Shown: one piece after another, positions 7,798 through 16,350 of the stretch | Position numbering within the stretch: position 1 is the first letter of the stretch | Layout of the letters: every line of letters starts with the position of its first letter | Notes under the pieces: generated by a model | Told to the model about the DNA's origin: nothing | Databases searched by the model: none | The model's input: the letters and a program-made list of their open reading frames with translations, nothing else | Made by a program: the position numbers and the translations under genes | Assembly (NCBI GenBank): GCA_036389675.1 | Contig: DASVWI010000032.1 | Location: 1-64,000 of the forward strand | DNA length: 64,000 nucleotides | Source: DASQYE01 sp036389675 | GTDB taxonomy: Bacteria > Acidobacteriota > Blastocatellia > Pyrinomonadales > Pyrinomonadaceae | Reading direction: 5' to 3'

Positions 7798-9027
7798 TCA
7801 GTGGCCCTGCGAGAGCTTGCCGATGAGGGTGAAGAGGGGGAGGTACATGGCGATGACGATGGAGCCGATGGTGACGCCGAGGAAGCCGATCAGGATGGGC
7901 TCGATCAGGGTGAGGAGGTTGGCGATGGCGGCGTCGACCTCTTGCTCGTAGAAGTCTGCGATCTTGCCGAGCATGGCGTCCAGAGCGCCGGTCTGTTCGC
8001 CGATGCCGATCATCTGCGCGACCATGCTCGGGAAAACCTCGGTCGCTTTTAGTGGATCGACGAAGTTTTCGCCGCGCTCGACGCCCGCGCGCACTTTCAT
8101 GATGGCGTTTTCGATGACGACGTTGCCGGCTGTGCGTGCGGTGATGTCTAAGGATTGAAGGATGGGCACGCCGGAGGAGAGCAGGGTCGACAGCGTGCGC
8201 GAGAAACGCGCGACGGCTATCTTGCGCATGATGCCGCCGAAGACGGGTAGTTTCAGGATGATGGTATCCAGGATGCGCCGCCCGCTCGGAGTCTTGTAGT
8301 AGTAACGCAGCGCGACGACGATGCCGATGACGGTGGCGAGAATGCCGAGGCCGCCCCACCCGGCGAGGAATTCGCTGATGCCGACGACGATGCGCGTCGG
8401 CAGCGGCAGCAATTCGCCCGGGCCGAGCAGGCCCAGGAAGATGTTCTGAAACTGAGGGATGACGACGATCATGATGACGGCAATCGCGCCTATCGCCATC
8501 AGGATGACGGCAGCCGGGTAGATGAGCGCCGACATCACGTCGCGCTTGAGCTTGACGATCTTTTCGATAAAGGTCGAGAGGCGCTGTAAGATCAGGTCAA
8601 GAATACCGCCGGTCTCGCCCGCCTCGACCATGTTCGTGTAGAGCTGATCGAAGACCTTCGGGTGGCGCGCCATGGCTGCGGCCAGCGTCGAGCCCTCTTC
8701 CACATCCTGTCGCACCTGCATCAGGACTTGCTGGAAGTGTTTGTGATCCTGCTGTTGGCCCAGGATGTCCAGACACTGCACGAGCGGGAGCCCGGCATCG
8801 ATCATCACCGAGAACTGTCGCGTGAAGATCGAGAGGACTTTGGCCTTGACCTTCTTGCGCCCGCCGATTTTTGGAATCCCGACCTCGCGCCCTTTCTCTT
8901 TGACGGAGGTGAGCGTGACCTGCTCGCGGCGCAGTATCTGTCGCAAAGCTTCACGGTTGTCTGCGACGCGCTCGCCAACCACGATCTCGTTGAGTCGGTT
9001 GCGGCCTTTGAAGACGTAAGTGGGCAT
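7798..9027 (-). CDS. pilC: Type IV pilus inner-membrane platform protein PilC
   Basis: A 409-residue T2SS-F/PilC-family protein with the usual two cytoplasmic helical domains, each beginning with FTRQFSVMIDAGLPLVQCLD (about 75-94) or FSRTLSTLLSSGVPI (about 275-290), and three membrane segments (about 170-195, 220-245 and 375-400). It anchors the PilB and PilT motors below the growing pilus. It ends the pilB-unknown-pilT-pilC operon. A strong AAGGAG lies just before the ATG at 9027. The upstream gap to pilT contains a repeat hairpin described separately. Confidence 0.95.
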   Translation of the reverse strand: MPTYVFKGRNRLNEIVVGERVADNREALRQILRREQVTLTSVKEKGREVGIPKIGGRKKVKAKVLSIFTRQFSVMIDAGLPLVQCLDILGQQQDHKHFQQVLMQVRQDVEEGSTLAAAMARHPKVFDQLYTNMVEAGETGGILDLILQRLSTFIEKIVKLKRDVMSALIYPAAVILMAIGAIAVIMIVVIPQFQNIFLGLLGPGELLPLPTRIVVGISEFLAGWGGLGILATVIGIVVALRYYYKTPSGRRILDTIILKLPVFGGIMRKIAVARFSRTLSTLLSSGVPILQSLDITARTAGNVVIENAIMKVRAGVERGENFVDPLKATEVFPSMVAQMIGIGEQTGALDAMLGKIADFYEQEVDAAIANLLTLIEPILIGFLGVTIGSIVIAMYLPLFTLIGKLSQGH

Positions 9028-9043
9028 ATCTGAAAACTCCTTG

Positions 9044-9121
9044 GGACAGCGACGAGCGGGAAGAATTAGTAGTAGGTCTTTTCTTTAGCTTGTCACTCGT
9101 CAATTGTCACTGGTCGCTGTT
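9044..9121. repeat. Heptamer-type inverted repeat between pilT and pilC
   Basis: The right part consists of seven-base units such as TTGTCAC, TCGTCAA, TTGTCAC and TGGTCGC; the left part (ACAGCGACGAGCGGG) is partly complementary. On the operon strand it forms an imperfect hairpin between the pilT stop and the pilC ribosome binding site. It belongs to the GTGACNA class seen at 31944, 44010 and 59749. Confidence 0.5.
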
Positions 9122-10321
9122 TTATCTAACGCCGGGGCGCACGCCGACGGGGCGGCCCTGGGCGTAGGGGCTCGGGTGCGCGCCGGGCTTGTTGGCAGTG
9201 GCGGCAGAACCGTTGCCGTTGTTGAGGCCCGAGCCGCGCTCGATCAAATCCTTCAGCTCGTCCGTGTTCGAGGAGCGCTGTATGGCGACATCCATCGTGA
9301 TCATACGCTTGTGATAGAGCGAGGCGAGCGCCTGATTGAAGGTCTGCATGCCGTACTTGTCCTGGCCCGTCTGCATCATGGAATAAATCTGGTGCACCTT
9401 GTCTTCGCGAATCAGATTCCTGATGGCCGCGTTCGGAACCAGAATCTCAAGCGCCATCGCGCGACCCTGTCCGTCGGCACGCGGAAGAAGCGCCTGACAC
9501 ATGATGCCTTCGAGGACGAGCGAGAGCTGCGCTCTGATCTGCGCCTGCTGGTCCGAGGGGAACACGTCGATGATGCGATTGATGGTCGAGGCGGCGGAGT
9601 TTGTGTGCAGCGTGGCGAAGGTTAAGTGGCCCGTCTCCGCGATGCGAAGCGCCGATTCGATGGTCTCAAGATCGCGCATTTCGCCGACCAGCACTACGTC
9701 CGGATCCTGGCGCAGGGCCGTACGCAGGGCTTCGGCGAAGCCTTTGGTGTCGGCGTTGACCTCGCGCTGGTTGACCAGACAGTTCTTGTGATTGTGCAGA
9801 AACTCTATGGGGTCTTCGATGGTCAGGATGTGCTCGTGGCGATCGTTGTTGATCTTGTCAATCATCGCGGCGAGCGTCGTCGATTTGCCGGAGCCGGTTG
9901 GCCCGGTGACGAGGATGAGGCCGCGCGGCTTGTCGCAAAGCTGCTTGACGACCGCCGGCAGACCGAGCTTTTCGAAGGGCTTGATCTCGTAGGGGATGGC
10001 GCGAAAGACCGCGCCGACAGCGCCGCGCTGGTTGAAGATGTTGGCGCGAAAACGAGAAAGGCCCTTGACGCCGAAGGAAAAATCCAGCTCCAGATTCTCT
10101 TCAAAGCGATGCTTCTGCGCGTCGGTCAGCACAGAGTAGGCGAGCTGTTTGGTATCGGCGGAAGAGAGCGGGCGGTAGCCTTCCAGCGGGCGCAGGTGTC
10201 CGTCGACGCGAACCTGCGGCGGAGTGTTGGTCGTAATGTGAAGGTCTGAGCCGCCAAGTTCGGCGAGCTTTTTCAGCAGCTCGGAGAGCGTGATCTGCGG
10301 TGCAGCTTCATTCGTCATCAT
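9122..10321 (-). CDS. pilT: Pilus retraction ATPase PilT
   Basis: The 399-residue protein is a PilT-type hexameric ATPase. It has the N-terminal domain with GGSDLHITTNTPPQVRVDG, the Walker A motif GPTGSGKST, the Walker B/Asp box region VLVGEMRD, and the His box TGHLTFATLHTN. PilT lacks the zinc-binding CxxC pairs that mark PilB, and none are present here, which supports retraction rather than extension. The last about 35 residues form a low-complexity Gly/Asn/Pro tail. It lies between an unknown secreted protein and pilC in the pil motor operon. Confidence 0.95.
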   Translation of the reverse strand: MMTNEAAPQITLSELLKKLAELGGSDLHITTNTPPQVRVDGHLRPLEGYRPLSSADTKQLAYSVLTDAQKHRFEENLELDFSFGVKGLSRFRANIFNQRGAVGAVFRAIPYEIKPFEKLGLPAVVKQLCDKPRGLILVTGPTGSGKSTTLAAMIDKINNDRHEHILTIEDPIEFLHNHKNCLVNQREVNADTKGFAEALRTALRQDPDVVLVGEMRDLETIESALRIAETGHLTFATLHTNSAASTINRIIDVFPSDQQAQIRAQLSLVLEGIMCQALLPRADGQGRAMALEILVPNAAIRNLIREDKVHQIYSMMQTGQDKYGMQTFNQALASLYHKRMITMDVAIQRSSNTDELKDLIERGSGLNNGNGSAATANKPGAHPSPYAQGRPVGVRPGVR

Positions 10322-10413
10322 GGAATTTATTTTTCTCCGGGGGTTTCTCTCAAAGGGCGCGCGGGCGACTGGCTCTGACGCGTCGTGTCAAGAGAAGTTT
10401 TGTGAAGGGGGCT

Positions 10414-11244
10414 TTAGCGGCGTTGGGCTGACCTGTCGGTCGGGCGATTGCTCGGAATGCCGAGTGTGGCGATCACTCTTTCGGCTTCTACGGCCATGCG
10501 GTCGGAAAATTCCACAGGCGCGTTGGAGACGATGTTGTAGATGCGACCCTCTACCTCCGTGAAGTAGAAAGTCCAGGACTGTTGCGGAGCGCGCAGGTCG
10601 TTCGCCGAAGCCGTCTGGGCCAACACGACGTAGACGCGGCGTCCGTTGATGTCGCGCTCGAAATCGTTCACGACCCATCCGCCCGATGCGAGCATTCTGT
10701 CTATCACCGACCGGCGCAGCGTAGCGAAAGGCACACCGCTCAAGGCGCGACGCTGGGCGGCTGAAGTTCCGGCTCCACCGCTCACAGCGTTGCCGACGAC
10801 GGTGACGGCCACTTGGCCCACAGTCTTGCCGTCAGGCGTATTAAGGCGGACTCCCGTATCAATGGTCTTGGGCACAGGGCGGCTGCCATGTTCCGTGCTG
10901 GCGATGGGCGTGGACTGGCCGCGCGCGTCATTGCCGAGCCAGACCATGGAGGACAAGGGATTTGACGAAGACGCCGCGTCGGGTGTTGATTGCCTGTCCA
11001 TCCTGCCCTGCCGCAAGTCGGCGAGCGAGCGTTTGCGCTCGAGGGCCGCGCGTCGGCGGCGCTGGCGTGCGCGATAACGATGCCACCATGCGCGCGAATG
11101 ACGGCGCAGGCTCTTCTTTCTACTCGCCGCCGCCGTCTCTTCCGTGTGCGCCGAAGAACTCACGAAAGGCAGCATCGCGGCTAACGTGAACAGCATTAAA
11201 AAAGATAAAGCGGCTGCCCGCACTACTCTTCCCCATCTCTTCAT
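10414..11244 (-). CDS. Unknown exported protein in the pil motor operon
   Basis: I do not recognise a named family. The 276 residues begin with a signal peptide or membrane anchor (about 9-32), then a strikingly Arg-rich stretch (about 42-75), a Ser-rich linker, and a C-terminal region of about 130 residues ending in FYFTEVEGRIYNIVSNAP and a helix, which loosely recalls PsbP/LpqN-type folds. It overlaps the 3' end of pilB by four bases (ATGA) and is followed by pilT, so it is probably made together with the motors. A role in pilus assembly outside the inner membrane is a guess from position only. Confidence 0.75.
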   Translation of the reverse strand: MKRWGRVVRAAALSFLMLFTLAAMLPFVSSSAHTEETAAASRKKSLRRHSRAWWHRYRARQRRRRAALERKRSLADLRQGRMDRQSTPDAASSSNPLSSMVWLGNDARGQSTPIASTEHGSRPVPKTIDTGVRLNTPDGKTVGQVAVTVVGNAVSGGAGTSAAQRRALSGVPFATLRRSVIDRMLASGGWVVNDFERDINGRRVYVVLAQTASANDLRAPQQSWTFYFTEVEGRIYNIVSNAPVEFSDRMAVEAERVIATLGIPSNRPTDRSAQRR

Positions 11245-13058
11245 GCCACCGTCTCCCGAACCACCTCTTCGACAGTCGTGATGCCCGCTCGAATCTTATG
11301 CAGACCGGATTCGCGCAAAGTAATCATGCCGTCTTCGATGGCCCTCTTACGCAGTTCAAGGCTTGAAGCGCCGATCAGAATCAGCTCTCGTATATCGTCG
11401 GTCACTTCCATCACCTCATAGAGACCGACGCGGCCTTTGTAGCCCGTGCCGTTGCAGGTCTGGCAACCGCGCCCCTTGTAGGTTTTGATATGGCTTGCTT
11501 CGTCAGCCGAAAATCCGACCTCGATCAGAGCCTCGGGCGGTGTCTGGTTCTCTTTCTTGCAGTCTTTGCAAACGCGACGGATGAGACGCTGCGCCTGGAT
11601 GAGATTGACGCTCGTTGCCACCAGAAAAGGCTCTATGCCCATGTTCATCAGGCGAGAGATGGTCGAGGGAGCATCGTTGGTGTGGAGAGTTGAAAGGACA
11701 AGGTGGCCCGTGAGCGCCGCCTTGATGGCGATCTCGGCGGTCTCAAAATCACGAATTTCGCCGACGAGGATGATGTTCGGGTCTTGACGCAGGAAGGAGC
11801 GCAGCGCGGCTGCGAAGTTCAAGCCGATCTGCTCCTTCATCTGAACCTGATTGATGCCCTGGAGGTTGAACTCGACGGGGTCTTCAGCCGTCATGATGTT
11901 CGTCTCGGTCGTATTCAGCTCCTGCAGCGCCGAATAGAGCGTGTTGGTCTTGCCGGAGCCGGTCGGGCCTGTCACGAGCACCATGCCGTAAGGTCTGGAG
12001 ATGTTGCGCTTGAATTTCTCCAAAGATTGCTGCTCGAACCCGAGCTTGGTCATGTCGAGCATCAGATTCTCTTTATCTAAGAGGCGCAGCACGACTTTTT
12101 CGCCAAAGAGGGTGGGCAGCGTCGAGACGCGAAAATCCAGCTCGCGCGAGCGCGCATCAACCTTGACCTTGATCTTGATGCGACCGTCCTGCGGCAGACG
12201 TTTTTCCGAGATGTCCAGCTTAGCCATGATCTTGAGGCGCGAGATGAGCGCGTCGCGCATCTTTAGCGGCGGGTGCATGACATCGTAAAGCACGCCGTCG
12301 ATGCGGAAACGTATGCGCAGCTCTTTCTCGTAGGGCTCGATGTGTATGTCGGATGAGCCGCGGCGCAGAGCGTCCACCAGAAGGACGTTGACCAGACGCA
12401 CGACGGGCGCATCCTCGCTCATGCGCGTCAGGCTCGAAAGGTCTATCTCTTCGTTATCTTCTATGACCTCAAGGTTCTCGGCGGCCTCGGAATCAAAATC
12501 AAGGCTATCGAGCGAGACCAGATCGGCGTGAGTAATTCCGCCGTGACCATTGCCGTTGCCGTTAGAGCCCTTGGCGCTTAAGCCGTCGACCATAACATCG
12601 CCGACGCCGACCGCCGCCAGCTCTATCTCCCGCGAGATATCGTAGTACTTCGCGATGGCCTCGTGGACGCTCGCCTCAGAGACGACGACAGGCTCTATAT
12701 TCAAGCCCGTCATAAACTTAATGTCGTCCATCGCGAAGACGTTGGTGGGATCAACCATCGCTAAGGTCAGTGTCGCCCCAACCCTTGAGAGCGGCAACAC
12801 AGAATACTTCTGCGCCACGTCCTGCGGAATCAGGCGAATCACAGTGTCTTCAACGTCGAACAACTCAAGGTTGACGGACGGCACTCCGTACTGGCGTGAG
12901 AGGACGGCTGTGATCATGTCGTCAGACACCAGACCGAGCTTGACCAGGTTATATCCCAAGCGCCCGCCGTGCTCGCGCTGGTAATCCAACGCCTCGCGCA
13001 ACTGTTGCGGGCTCAAGAGATTTTCGCGGACGAGAATTTCCCCTAATTTGGCTGACAT
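11241..13058 (-). CDS. pilB: Pilus extension ATPase PilB
   Basis: The 605-residue protein has an MshEN/GspE N-terminal domain (about 5-150) of the type that binds c-di-GMP in MshE, a low-complexity Gly/Asn/His linker (about 163-176), and the ATPase. Visible are Walker A GPTGSGKT (364-371), the Asp box EDPVEF, Walker B LVGEIRD (431-437), the His box TGHLVLSTLHTND and the zinc CxxC pairs at 497/500 and 532/535 that mark extension motors. It is the first gene of the pil operon and has a near-consensus promoter upstream. Regulation by c-di-GMP is possible but not shown. Confidence 0.96.
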   Translation of the reverse strand: MSAKLGEILVRENLLSPQQLREALDYQREHGGRLGYNLVKLGLVSDDMITAVLSRQYGVPSVNLELFDVEDTVIRLIPQDVAQKYSVLPLSRVGATLTLAMVDPTNVFAMDDIKFMTGLNIEPVVVSEASVHEAIAKYYDISREIELAAVGVGDVMVDGLSAKGSNGNGNGHGGITHADLVSLDSLDFDSEAAENLEVIEDNEEIDLSSLTRMSEDAPVVRLVNVLLVDALRRGSSDIHIEPYEKELRIRFRIDGVLYDVMHPPLKMRDALISRLKIMAKLDISEKRLPQDGRIKIKVKVDARSRELDFRVSTLPTLFGEKVVLRLLDKENLMLDMTKLGFEQQSLEKFKRNISRPYGMVLVTGPTGSGKTNTLYSALQELNTTETNIMTAEDPVEFNLQGINQVQMKEQIGLNFAAALRSFLRQDPNIILVGEIRDFETAEIAIKAALTGHLVLSTLHTNDAPSTISRLMNMGIEPFLVATSVNLIQAQRLIRRVCKDCKKENQTPPEALIEVGFSADEASHIKTYKGRGCQTCNGTGYKGRVGLYEVMEVTDDIRELILIGASSLELRKRAIEDGMITLRESGLHKIRAGITTVEEVVRETVA

Positions 13059-13199
13059 CTTTTAAGATTTTCCAACTTGTGCGAAGCGCTTCCCGATAAG
13101 GATGGCGACTGAAGGTTGTTGGTGGAGGTGGCTGCAACGGTGGCCTCTTAGACGTAAGCATCTAGTAGACGAACGGTGCTAAACACCGTTGCACAATGC

Positions 13200-13228
13200 A
13201 TATTACTGTTTAACGAGAGAAGTGTCAA
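13200..13228 (-). promoter_or_regulatory. Sigma-70-type promoter of pilB operon
   Basis: On the minus strand TTGACA (13223-13228) and TAATAT (13200-13205) are separated by exactly 17 bases. Transcription would start near 13193, giving a leader of about 135 bases before the pilB ATG. The leader contains a 7-bp hairpin (AACGGTG with CACCGTT, around 13171-13190) whose arm is repeated near 13136, so two alternative pairings are possible. Confidence 0.7.
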
Positions 13229-13259
13229 GCTGATTATTTGAGAAGGCAAATTGAGGCAA

Positions 13260-13302
13260 AAGGGCCGCGATTGGTGGTTTGGATTAACCAATCGCGGCCC
13301 TT
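13260..13302 (-). terminator. Hairpin terminator of the TPR-protein gene
   Basis: A perfect 16-bp inverted repeat (AAGGGCCGCGATTGGT and its complement) with an 11-base loop lies 31 bp past the stop of the gene at 13333. On the minus strand it is followed by TTTT. Confidence 0.75.
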
Positions 13303-13332
13303 AAATGTTGAAGAAAATGGTGTCTGTGCGGA

Positions 13333-14655
13333 TTACGGACGCCGGCGACGAGCCGGAGCAGTCCTCTCGGGCTTGATGTTTTGCTGGTTTTTGACTTCCT
13401 CAAGCACGGCTTTGGCGTCAGCCTTGAGCGGATTTGTGTCGGGGGCCTTATCGACGAAGCGCTGTAGATAATTGGCGGCCTCCTGAAACTTGGCCTTGTC
13501 GTTTGAGGCGTAGGCGAGGTTATAAAGAGCCAGACCAGCGCCCATCAAAGCGTCGACATTGTCCGGGTCGGTGGTAAGAATTTTCTGGTATTCGGCTAGA
13601 GCCTTATCGGTCGCGCCGGCGTCCAGAAGCATCTTGGCGAGCTCGTTATGTGCCTTGGCCTTCTTGACAGGGTCTGTTTCAGCCTCTATGTAGTCGTTGA
13701 ACGCCAGAAGTCCGGCATCAGCCTGCGTTTGATCTACCTTTGAGACAAAGAGCAGCATCGCTTTGGCCCTTACGTCGTAGGCCGCGAGCCTGTTCTGTTT
13801 CTGCTGGGCCGAAGCCGTAGGGTCTGTGGAAGTGCTGGCGGGTTTCTTCTTTACGATCTCGATGGCTCTGGCCGAGGCAGTAGCCGCTTCGCGCCAATCC
13901 TGCTGGGCGGTCTTTATTCCGGCATCTCTGGCAGCATCGTCGCCCTTGATCTTGACGGCGGCGTTATAACGCTCAGCGCCGCGCAGACGGTATGCTTCGG
14001 CCAAGCCGACCCAGAGCGCGTCCTGCTCGGGGTCTGCGGCCAGACCCTCTTTAAAGTTTGTGATGGCATCATCCCAGCGTCTGGCGCTGAGCGCTTCCTG
14101 GCCGCCTTTGAAAGTTCGACCGAGAATAGCGTTGATGTCCTGATTCTTCGTATTTTGTGCCGCGACCTCGGCGGCCTGACGAGCCAACTCCTCGCGCTTG
14201 GCGCGCTCTTCCTTGCTTTCACTACGAGCGGGCGCTGCGCCGCCAGCGCCGCCACCACCACCGCCACGGCCCAGCGCCTTGACCTCGTCCGCCGTCAGGC
14301 GTTTGCCGTCGCCCGGGCCGAGTTGAAGCTCAAAATCCACATCCTGACCGACCTTAATGCCCGGGATGGCATCAGGGCTGGCATTCGGAGCGCTGGCCGC
14401 GACGACGTATGTGCCCCCAAGCGGCAACCCAGCGAAAACAAATCTGCCTTTCTTATCGGTCTTCGTCTCATATTTGCCTGTGATATCGGTGCGAAAAACG
14501 TCAATGACAGCCCCTTCGACGGGAGTTTTCGTGCCATCGGCCTGCGTCATGACAACGTGACCGCGCAGTGGGCCGTTCTGTGCAGAGGCTGCAATGCCGC
14601 TGAGGAGCAGCATACTCAGCGCTGCCAAAGAGATGAAATAATTTTTACGACGCAT
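13333..14655 (-). CDS. Secreted TPR protein with N-terminal carboxypeptidase-regulatory-like domain
   Basis: The 440 residues start with a Sec signal peptide ending ASAQ (about residue 25). A carboxypeptidase-regulatory-like beta domain follows (about 30-115, with VEGAVIDVFRTD and GRFVFAGLPLGGTYVV), then a Gly/Ala linker, then TPR repeats (about 170-425; for example ALWVGLAEAYRLRG and ALMGAGLALYNLAY). The last residues are basic (ARRRRP). Proteins of this kind are common in Acidobacteria and are usually placed in the periplasm or outer membrane; the function is unknown. A strong GGAGG precedes the ATG. It is a single gene with its own terminator. Confidence 0.85.
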   Translation of the reverse strand: MRRKNYFISLAALSMLLLSGIAASAQNGPLRGHVVMTQADGTKTPVEGAVIDVFRTDITGKYETKTDKKGRFVFAGLPLGGTYVVAASAPNASPDAIPGIKVGQDVDFELQLGPGDGKRLTADEVKALGRGGGGGGAGGAAPARSESKEERAKREELARQAAEVAAQNTKNQDINAILGRTFKGGQEALSARRWDDAITNFKEGLAADPEQDALWVGLAEAYRLRGAERYNAAVKIKGDDAARDAGIKTAQQDWREAATASARAIEIVKKKPASTSTDPTASAQQKQNRLAAYDVRAKAMLLFVSKVDQTQADAGLLAFNDYIEAETDPVKKAKAHNELAKMLLDAGATDKALAEYQKILTTDPDNVDALMGAGLALYNLAYASNDKAKFQEAANYLQRFVDKAPDTNPLKADAKAVLEEVKNQQNIKPERTAPARRRRP

Positions 14656-14783
14656 TCGAGGTTCCTCCAGAGAGTTTCAAGCCTGATCGCGAAAGGCTCG
14701 AAATAAGATGCTGCGACAAATGGACGGGTTGTCATTTAATACTCGAATAGAGGCCCGCACGTCAACCGAGCGGAAGCGACCGT

Positions 14784-15515
14784 TCATAAGTTATAAGGAA
14801 TCGGGTCTGTGACTCCGGCTTCAAGGAAGGCGCGCAGCCTGAGCGCACAGGAATCACAGCGCCCGCACGCGCGCTCAGACGATTGATAGCATGACCAGGT
14901 GAGTTGAAGCGGAGCATTCAGCTCAAGGCCGCGCGCGATGATCTCTGACTTGCGAAGTGCTATAACGGGCGTGACGATCTCGATACGGGTTTCGGGCCGT
15001 GTGCCTTTTTTAATGACCTGCTCGAAGGCGTCGTAGAATTCTGGCCGGCAGTCCGGGTAGCCGGAAGAATCCTCTGCCACCGCGCCGATATAGATGCGCT
15101 CGGCCCCGGAGGTTTCCGCCCAGCTCGTCGCTATCGAGAGCAGGTGCGCGTTGCGGAAAGGGACGTAACTGGTCGGTATCTCGCGCGACGAGAGATCGGC
15201 CTTGGCGACCGGAATGCGGCTGTCGGTCAGAGACGAGCCGCCGATGCGCGTTAAGTATTCGACGGAGACTGCGAGGCGCTTCGTCACTGCGTAGTGGTCT
15301 GCGAGTTCTTCGTAGGCGCGACGCTCACGGGCCTCCGTGCGCTGTCCGTATGAGACGTGAAGAAAGGCAAGCTCGTCGTTCTCTTCGCGCGCGATGGCGG
15401 CGGTAACGCAGGAGTCCATCCCGCCCGAGACCAAACAAACAGCCAGCCGCGCACGCTTCGTCAACTCTTCCAACTCCGGCTGAGCATAAGCTCTGTCGTC
15501 GTGTCCGCCCATCAC
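14784..15515 (-). CDS. queC: 7-cyano-7-deazaguanine synthase QueC
   Basis: QueC converts 7-carboxy-7-deazaguanine to preQ0 using ATP and ammonia in queuosine biosynthesis. The 243-residue protein has the N-type ATP pyrophosphatase loop SGGMDS (30-35) and a C-terminal zinc site SCYQSSERACGRCDSCALR with four cysteines. It overlaps queE by four bases, so the two are co-translated. The third early gene, queD, is 46 kb away in this window. Confidence 0.94.
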   Translation of the reverse strand: MMGGHDDRAYAQPELEELTKRARLAVCLVSGGMDSCVTAAIAREENDELAFLHVSYGQRTEARERRAYEELADHYAVTKRLAVSVEYLTRIGGSSLTDSRIPVAKADLSSREIPTSYVPFRNAHLLSIATSWAETSGAERIYIGAVAEDSSGYPDCRPEFYDAFEQVIKKGTRPETRIEIVTPVIALRKSEIIARGLELNAPLQLTWSCYQSSERACGRCDSCALRLRAFLEAGVTDPIPYNL

Positions 15516-16156
15516 ACGCCCTGCGCCTCAGGCCCCCATATCTGCTTGTGCAGCTGCAACTGCATGCGAATATCCTTCCCGCTCGCGCTGATCCAGTCCG
15601 CCATCTCGCGCAGATCAACCACGCCCCACACGGGAGAGACGAGGACGGCCCGCGCCCGCCGCTCAAGGTCGTGGCGAGCGATTACGTCCAGCGCGTAGTC
15701 CCAGTCGGCGCGGTTCGCTATAACAAACTTGACCTCATCCTTTCCCGCGCGCAGGCGCTCAAGATTGGGCCAATGATTGCGCGCCTCCTCGCCGGACGCG
15801 GGACATTTGACATCGAGTATAAGGCAAGCCCGCTCGTCAACCTTCTCCGTCGAGACGTACCCGCCCGTCTCTATCAAGACCTCATAGCCTTCGTCGCACA
15901 GGCGCTCTATGAGCTTGAAGGCTTCGCGCTGGGCCAACGGCTCGCCGCCCGTCACTTCCACCAGCCGACACCCGAGAGCGCGCACCTCGGCCATCACGGC
16001 TTCGAGCGGCATATGCTCGCCGCCCGTAAACGTGTACTCGCTGTCGCACCACTTGCATCGCATAGGGCAGCCCGTCAGGCGCACAAACGTGCAGGGGCGT
16101 CCCACATGCGTTGATTCGCCCTGAATCGAGCGAAAGATTTCCGTTACACGAAGCAT
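15512..16156 (-). CDS. queE: 7-carboxy-7-deazaguanine synthase QueE
   Basis: This radical-SAM enzyme contracts the ring of 6-carboxy-tetrahydropterin, the product of QueD. The 214-residue protein has the cluster-binding motif C30-x3-C34-x2-C37 in TGCPMRCKWCDSEYTF, preceded by the QGES motif typical of QueE, and the VTGGEPL segment that contacts SAM. It is first in a two-gene operon with queC. The gene to its left in transcription order is a divergent sigma factor about 190 bp away. Confidence 0.94.
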   Translation of the reverse strand: MLRVTEIFRSIQGESTHVGRPCTFVRLTGCPMRCKWCDSEYTFTGGEHMPLEAVMAEVRALGCRLVEVTGGEPLAQREAFKLIERLCDEGYEVLIETGGYVSTEKVDERACLILDVKCPASGEEARNHWPNLERLRAGKDEVKFVIANRADWDYALDVIARHDLERRARAVLVSPVWGVVDLREMADWISASGKDIRMQLQLHKQIWGPEAQGV

Positions 16157-16350
16157 GATCAGATTCGGCCCGCGGTCTTCAACTCCGGCGAATTATCTCA
16201 CGCGCGTGCGGAGCGTCAAAGCTTGTGCGGCGCTCGCGTCCGGCATCAAGGCTGTCGGAAGCGCCTGCCGCGACATCAAACATGCGAAAGCCGTGGGCCA
16301 CGCCCCTCGAAGTGCCCGCGTTCGTGATAGCATAGAGAGCGATCAAGCGT

